Assembly (NCBI RefSeq): GCF_004358695.1
Contig: NZ_SNAA01000010.1
Coordinates: 62,001-126,000, forward strand
Length of the DNA: 64,000 nucleotides
Direction: 5' to 3'
DNA from: Palleronia sediminis
GTDB taxonomy: Bacteria > Pseudomonadota > Alphaproteobacteria > Rhodobacterales > Rhodobacteraceae
Positions 60,213 through 64,000 of this stretch are shown in pieces. The notes beneath the pieces are model-generated. The model was not told the origin of the DNA and searched no databases. It worked only from the letters and a program-made list of their open reading frames with translations. Numbering within the stretch: position 1 is the first letter of the stretch; each line of letters starts with the position of its first letter. The position numbers and the translations under genes were made by a program.

Positions 60213-61397
60213 TTATCCGCGCGCGGGCGCGGGATTGGCCGTTCGCTTGGACACCGAGGCGCCGATCAGCCACGGCGCAAGCCGATAGGTCAGCGCGCCG
60301 AAGCCCAGCGTCCAGAGAACGGCCGCGGCGGTGATGGCGTCAAAGGTCAGAACCGTGCTCCCCGCCCGCACGAGGGCGGCCGCACCGATCAGGCAGAACG
60401 CCGCGACGAGCAGGCGGTCGGCCTGGAGCGGGCGGCCGGTATGGCCCTGCGTCGCACGCATCATCACGGCGGCGGTCATGCCGCCAATGGCGCCGATCCC
60501 TAGAAGGTGCAGCCCCGTCGCCGCAAAGGCCCAGCCGAGCGCGGCCGCGGCCAGCGCGACGAAACCCAGCGGCACGAAGGCAAAGGCTGCATGCAGCATC
60601 AGCAGCAGCGGGTTGCGCAGCGTCGCCAGCCCGCACCAGCGCGACAGCCGCGCCGCCTGCGCAACGGCGGCGATGGTCAGCAGGACGGCCGTCACCGGGC
60701 CATAGGGCGCGACCGTCCACCAGATCAGCGCGGGGCCGGTCAGGGCCAGCGCGATCCCGTCGAACCGTGCAAAGGGCGCGGGCAGCCGGGCGGCATTGCG
60801 CGCGGCCAGCCAGTTGCGGGTAAAGCTGGGAATGACGCGTCCGCCGATCAGCAGGATGAGGAACACGACGAGCCCCATACCCAGCCGGCGCGCGATATCG
60901 GCCTCGCCCTGCATCGCCGCTTCGGCGTGATAGCCGGCATTGGCCAACGCAAGCAGGCTGACAGGAACGACGACCTTGAGGTTGCGCCAGTTGCGCCCGG
61001 CCACGATCTCGACCGCCGTGATGCCGGCGATGGCCACGAGGAACGCGACGTCGATCGCGGCCACGAAGAACGGGGACAACCCCAACACTCCCGCAACGGC
61101 GAGCCGCCCGGTCGGCCACAGCGCCGCGAGAAGCGCGAGCGACAGGCCGCGTCGCGGCATACGCCCGGTCCAGTTCGGCACCGCGGTGAACAGGAACCCC
61201 GCGATCACCGCCCCGGCATATCCGAACAGCATCTCGTGAATGTGCCAGTCCGTCGGCGAGAACGTCCCGTCGAGCGAGGCAGCCCCGCGCCAGATCGCGA
61301 GCCATAGCGGGATCGCCAGCGTCGCGAAGATGCAGGCGGAAAGGAAGAACGGGCGGAACCCGTAGCCGAGAATGGCGGGGCCGGTATAGGGGCGCAT
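60213..61397 (-). CDS. nnrS: NnrS family membrane protein
   Basis: 394-aa haem- and copper-containing membrane protein, about twelve helices, that protects against nitrosative stress. The opening GYGFRPFFLSACIFATLAIP, WHIHEMLFGYAGAVIAGFLF and TAVPNWTGRMP hold the conserved His and Asn residues. GAGG precedes the ATG at 61397. An NnrR box lies 56 bp upstream, shared with divergent nnrU. Confidence 0.94.
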   Translation of the reverse strand: MRPYTGPAILGYGFRPFFLSACIFATLAIPLWLAIWRGAASLDGTFSPTDWHIHEMLFGYAGAVIAGFLFTAVPNWTGRMPRRGLSLALLAALWPTGRLAVAGVLGLSPFFVAAIDVAFLVAIAGITAVEIVAGRNWRNLKVVVPVSLLALANAGYHAEAAMQGEADIARRLGMGLVVFLILLIGGRVIPSFTRNWLAARNAARLPAPFARFDGIALALTGPALIWWTVAPYGPVTAVLLTIAAVAQAARLSRWCGLATLRNPLLLMLHAAFAFVPLGFVALAAAALGWAFAATGLHLLGIGAIGGMTAAVMMRATQGHTGRPLQADRLLVAAFCLIGAAALVRAGSTVLTFDAITAAAVLWTLGFGALTYRLAPWLIGASVSKRTANPAPARG

Positions 61398-61452
61398 GGC
61401 GAAACCTCGCGGTGTGATCCGCCCAATCTGCGCCGAACGGCCGCGCCCGTAT

Positions 61453-61466
61453 TTGCGTTCGGTCAA
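61453..61466. promoter_or_regulatory. NnrR-type box TTGCG-N4-GTCAA between nnrS and nnrU
   Basis: TTGCG-TTCG-GTCAA keeps the left half exactly and CAA on the right. It is 56 bp from the nnrS start and 55 bp from the nnrU start, near the middle of the divergent spacer. It also resembles an Fnr half-site (GTCAA). Confidence 0.65.
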
Positions 61467-61521
61467 ACAAATCGCCCGCGGGCCGGATTACAACGCAACC
61501 GTTACCGAGAAGGAGGCCGTC

Positions 61522-62211
61522 ATGGGCTGGACCGGATTCATCCTCGCGCTGGTCGCGTTCACCGCTTCGCATTACCTGCCCGCCCGCACCGGGCTCAAGA
61601 CCGCCGGGGTCGCGCGGTTGGGGGCGCGGGGCTATCACGCGGTCTATGGGCTCGTGTCGCTGCTGCTTCTGGGCTGGGTCGTGGTCGCGGCGGGGCGCGC
61701 GCCCTTCGTGACGCTCTGGCCGGCCGAGCCATGGACACGCTGGGTGCCCTTTGCCGCGATGCCGGTGGCGTTCGTGCTGACCGCGGCGGGGCTGGGCTGC
61801 GCGCAGCCCTTCACGCTGGGCGGCAAACGCGCGGCCGTCTTCGACCCCGCCCGCCCCGGCATCGCCGCGGTGACGCGTCACCCCCTGCTTCTGGCGCTGG
61901 CGCTGTGGTCGGGCGCGCATCTGGTCGCGAATGGCGATCTTGCCCACGCGATCCTCTTCGGGGCGTTCCTGGCGATGTCGGTCGGGTTCGTCCCCCTGTT
62001 CGACGCCCGCGCCCGTGCCGCGCTGTCGCCGGCCGGGGCGCGCGCGTTCTTCGACGCGACCGCGATCCTGTCGCTGGCGCCCCTGGGCGATGCGGATTGG
62101 CGGCGGGCCAATCGCGGCCTCGCGATCCGCGCGGGCATCGGGCTGGTGCTCTGGCTGGCGGCGCTGCTGCTGCACCCGCTGGTCTTCGGCGTATCGCCCC
62201 TGCCGGTCTAG
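61522..62211 (+). CDS. nnrU: NnrU family membrane protein
   Basis: 229 aa, about six helices, NnrU/methyltransferase-like fold: FTASHYLPARTGLKTAGVAR, the GYHAVYGLVSLLLLGWVVVA segment and VTRHPLLLALALWSGAHLVA with the conserved TRHP-W-H motif. Linked to nitrite and nitric oxide reduction in Rhodobacter. Strong AAGGAGG before the ATG. Its stop overlaps the convergent aldolase gene by 4 bp. Confidence 0.93.
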   Translation: MGWTGFILALVAFTASHYLPARTGLKTAGVARLGARGYHAVYGLVSLLLLGWVVVAAGRAPFVTLWPAEPWTRWVPFAAMPVAFVLTAAGLGCAQPFTLGGKRAAVFDPARPGIAAVTRHPLLLALALWSGAHLVANGDLAHAILFGAFLAMSVGFVPLFDARARAALSPAGARAFFDATAILSLAPLGDADWRRANRGLAIRAGIGLVLWLAALLLHPLVFGVSPLPV

Positions 62212-63470
62212 GCCGGGTCGGTGGCGCGGTCGTAGATCCGCAAGACGTCCTGCACCGCCCCCACGAGCAGCGCATGGCCCGTCGTATCGCCGCGCCGCAC
62301 GTCATGGCCCGGAATGAACTGGGCCGCGACCGTGGCCGGGACCGTTCGCCCCGCGAGACGGTCGAACAGCTCTTCGACCGCGGCGCGCGCCCTGGGGTCG
62401 GGCCAGTAATAGCGGATCCGGTCCGACAGGCTGAAATGACGCTTGATCCACAGCGCATCCGCGTCGCCCGCGTAATACCCCGACCAGTTCTCGGGCGCGG
62501 CGATCATCGCGTCTTCCATCGCCGTCATCAGCCGGCCACGCGGCGTGTGCCCGTCGAGGATATCCACCGCCGCATCCAGCCCGTAAAGCGCTTCGCGCAG
62601 GGCGAAGGTCAGCCACGGGCCGACCTTGAGGATCGGGAACCCGGCCAGAACCAGGGTGCGCAGGCTCTCGGCGGTCTGGTAATCGGTGGAATGCGCCTCG
62701 AAGACGAGGCCCGGCCGGTCGGCCAGCGTTTCGGTCAGACCCGCAGCACCTGCCGGGTCGAAATGAACGACCTCGGTATCGCCGAACTCGACGCCGGGCT
62801 GCACGACAAGCCCGATCACCCGTGACCAGGCATCGTCGAGGCCCAGCGCGGCAAAGGCGCGTTCGTGCACGTCATATGTCCGGCGCACGGCCTCGGGCGC
62901 GGTCGGCACGACACCGTCCTGCAACGCATGGATCGCGCCGCCGGGCACCGGAACCTCGGTGCCGATGATATAGACGGGCGCGACCGCGCCCCTGTTATCC
63001 TCGGCGACGCGGGCCAGCCGCGCGGCGCGCTCGGCCGTCTGCGCATCGTCGAGCGCCGGAGCCTCAGCCCGGCATCCCATCGACGTGTCGAGATGGAGCT
63101 TGGTGAACCCAGCCTGCGCAAAGGCCGCGATCATCGCCTCGGCCTTGGCCATTGCCGCGTCGGCGGGCAGGTGTTTCCACGGGTTCGGCCCGAGGTGGTC
63201 GCCCCCCAGAACGAGGCGGCCGGTGTCGAACCCGACCCGCGCGGCGATCCCCTCGACGAAATCCCGGAAACCGGCCGGGGTCATCCCCGTATAGCCGCCA
63301 TCCTGGTTGACCTGGTTGCAGGTCGCCTCGATCAGGACGGTCTTTCCGGTCTCGCGGCCCAGCGACAGCGCCGCCTCGATCACGATCGGGTGGGCCGAGC
63401 ACACCGAGGTGATGCCGGCAGGCCGCCCCGCGTGGAACGCCTCGGGGATGGATTGCAGCGGATGGGTCAT
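62208..63470 (-). CDS. D-tagatose-1,6-bisphosphate aldolase accessory subunit (GatZ/KbaZ family)
   Basis: 420 aa with GatZ/KbaZ landmarks: GITSVCSAHPIVIEAALSLG, LIEATCNQVNQDGGYTGMTP, LGGDHLGPNPWKHLP, KLHLDTSMGC and LVFEAHSTDYQT. In enterobacteria this subunit stabilises the catalytic GatY/KbaY aldolase. In alphaproteobacterial polyol clusters it often stands with a tagatose kinase. Its start overlaps the kinase stop (ATGA). The catalytic partner is not in the window. Confidence 0.92.
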   Translation of the reverse strand: MTHPLQSIPEAFHAGRPAGITSVCSAHPIVIEAALSLGRETGKTVLIEATCNQVNQDGGYTGMTPAGFRDFVEGIAARVGFDTGRLVLGGDHLGPNPWKHLPADAAMAKAEAMIAAFAQAGFTKLHLDTSMGCRAEAPALDDAQTAERAARLARVAEDNRGAVAPVYIIGTEVPVPGGAIHALQDGVVPTAPEAVRRTYDVHERAFAALGLDDAWSRVIGLVVQPGVEFGDTEVVHFDPAGAAGLTETLADRPGLVFEAHSTDYQTAESLRTLVLAGFPILKVGPWLTFALREALYGLDAAVDILDGHTPRGRLMTAMEDAMIAAPENWSGYYAGDADALWIKRHFSLSDRIRYYWPDPRARAAVEELFDRLAGRTVPATVAAQFIPGHDVRRGDTTGHALLVGAVQDVLRIYDRATDPA

Positions 63471-64000
63471 CGGGCATCCCTTTCGGCATCGGCGATGAAA
63501 CGGCGTATCGTGCCCATGTCGCACGCCCCCTCCATCGGGCCGCGCGCAGTGACGGCCAGCGCCCCGGCGGCCGCGGCGACGGTCATCGCCTCGTCGGGCG
63601 GGGCGCCGCGCAGCCAAAGCGTCGTGAAGGCGGCGCCGAAGCAATCTCCGGCGCCGGTCGGGTCGACCTCGTCCACGGCGAAGCCCGCGACCGGCACGCG
63701 GCGCGCGGCATCGTGGTAGCAGGCACCCGCCGCCCCGTTCTTGTGGACGACGGCCGCGATGCCCCGCGCCAGCAGTTCCTGAATGGCGGCGTCGGTCTCC
63801 TGCGCCTCGGTCAGCAGGGTCAGTTCGGCGCCGCTGGGCAGGAACAGGTCGGTCAGCGACAGGAACCGGGCCATCGCCTCGGCCATGCCGGGCGCGCGCA
63901 GCATTTCCTTGCGCAAATTGGGGTCGAAGGACAGCGTGCCGCCGCGCGCCTTGACGGCCTCGGCAGCGGCAAGGTTCATCTCGACCAGGCCGCGGCTGGA
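63467..64000 (-). CDS. PfkB-family sugar kinase, probable tagatose kinase (5' end outside window)
   Basis: The C-terminal 177 residues of a ribokinase-type enzyme: GGTLSFDPNLRKEM, the sugar-kinase signature DEVDPTGAGDCFGAAF with its catalytic Asp, and a hydrophobic terminal helix. Coupled to the GatZ/KbaZ gene, which argues for phosphorylation of tagatose or a related ketohexose before aldol cleavage. The start lies beyond base 64000. Confidence 0.88.
   Translation of the reverse strand, partial: SSRGLVEMNLAAAEAVKARGGTLSFDPNLRKEMLRAPGMAEAMARFLSLTDLFLPSGAELTLLTEAQETDAAIQELLARGIAAVVHKNGAAGACYHDAARRVPVAGFAVDEVDPTGAGDCFGAAFTTLWLRGAPPDEAMTVAAAAGALAVTARGPMEGACDMGTIRRFIADAERDAR

Overview
The window is a gene-dense, very GC-rich chromosomal segment from an alphaproteobacterium, most likely a Rhodobacteraceae (Roseobacter-type) marine bacterium. 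Supporting signs are the rsfS-rlmH-gpmI-envC-ctpA-rppH gene order, an alphaproteobacterial PhyR-NepR-EcfG general stress locus, a GTTC-N7-GTTC SOS box, a nirK-nirV denitrification island with TTGCG-type NnrR boxes, and tripartite tricarboxylate transporter genes. No rRNA, tRNA, CRISPR array, insertion sequence or phage was seen. Apart from partial genes at both ends, the sequence reads as ordinary chromosome.

Layout. 1-3.3 kb: a partial ammonium transporter and a divergent class A penicillin-binding protein. 3.2-6.4 kb: an SOS-controlled DnaE2 polymerase whose C-terminus looks damaged. 6.4-12.3 kb: a minus-strand housekeeping operon (rsfS, rlmH, gpmI, envC-like, ctpA, rppH, small secreted protein). 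12.5-15.8 kb: YihY/BrkB-like membrane protein, Crp/Fnr regulator, yqjE/yqjD-like stress membrane proteins and a PRC-barrel protein. 15.7-22.6 kb: the general stress response locus, with phyR divergent from nepR-ecfG-histidine kinase; the minus-strand operon continues without a gap into a phospholipase D-like protein, an amidoligase and a class-I amidotransferase. 22.8-28.9 kb: tamA-tamB. 28.9-35.5 kb: FNT channel, Rho-N-like protein, FUSC-like protein, DUF2853, ahcY, a GT8 glycosyltransferase, an HD protein and a membrane protein.

35.7-42.5 kb is the most striking part. A convergent TagB/TagF-like transferase faces a minus-strand operon encoding homologues of all four enzymes that make activated phosphoramidate for the Campylobacter jejuni capsule (glutamine kinase, CTP:phosphoglutamine cytidylyltransferase, gamma-glutamyl-CDP-amidate hydrolase, CDP-amidate kinase). 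A formyltransferase-fold protein and an unrecognised protein are embedded among them, and no methyltransferase is present. I infer a phosphoramidate-type surface-glycan decoration.

42.7-49.7 kb: hydantoinase/dihydropyrimidinase, a LysR regulator, tctCBA and a gamma-glutamyltransferase-family protein. 49.8-56.6 kb: a sulfide/persulfide detoxification cluster (Crp-type regulator with two cysteines, DsrE-like secreted protein, DUF2892, persulfide dioxygenase-like MBL, DUF442-SQR fusion, SulP, two YeeE/YedE halves) with two matching 13-bp operators. 56.6-62.2 kb: a nitrite-respiration island (nirV, nirK, pseudoazurin, nnrR-like, DUF1858, nnrS, nnrU). 62.2-64 kb: a tagatose-bisphosphate aldolase accessory subunit and a partial PfkB sugar kinase.

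All calls come from reading the sequence and from recalled family knowledge; no database search was run.
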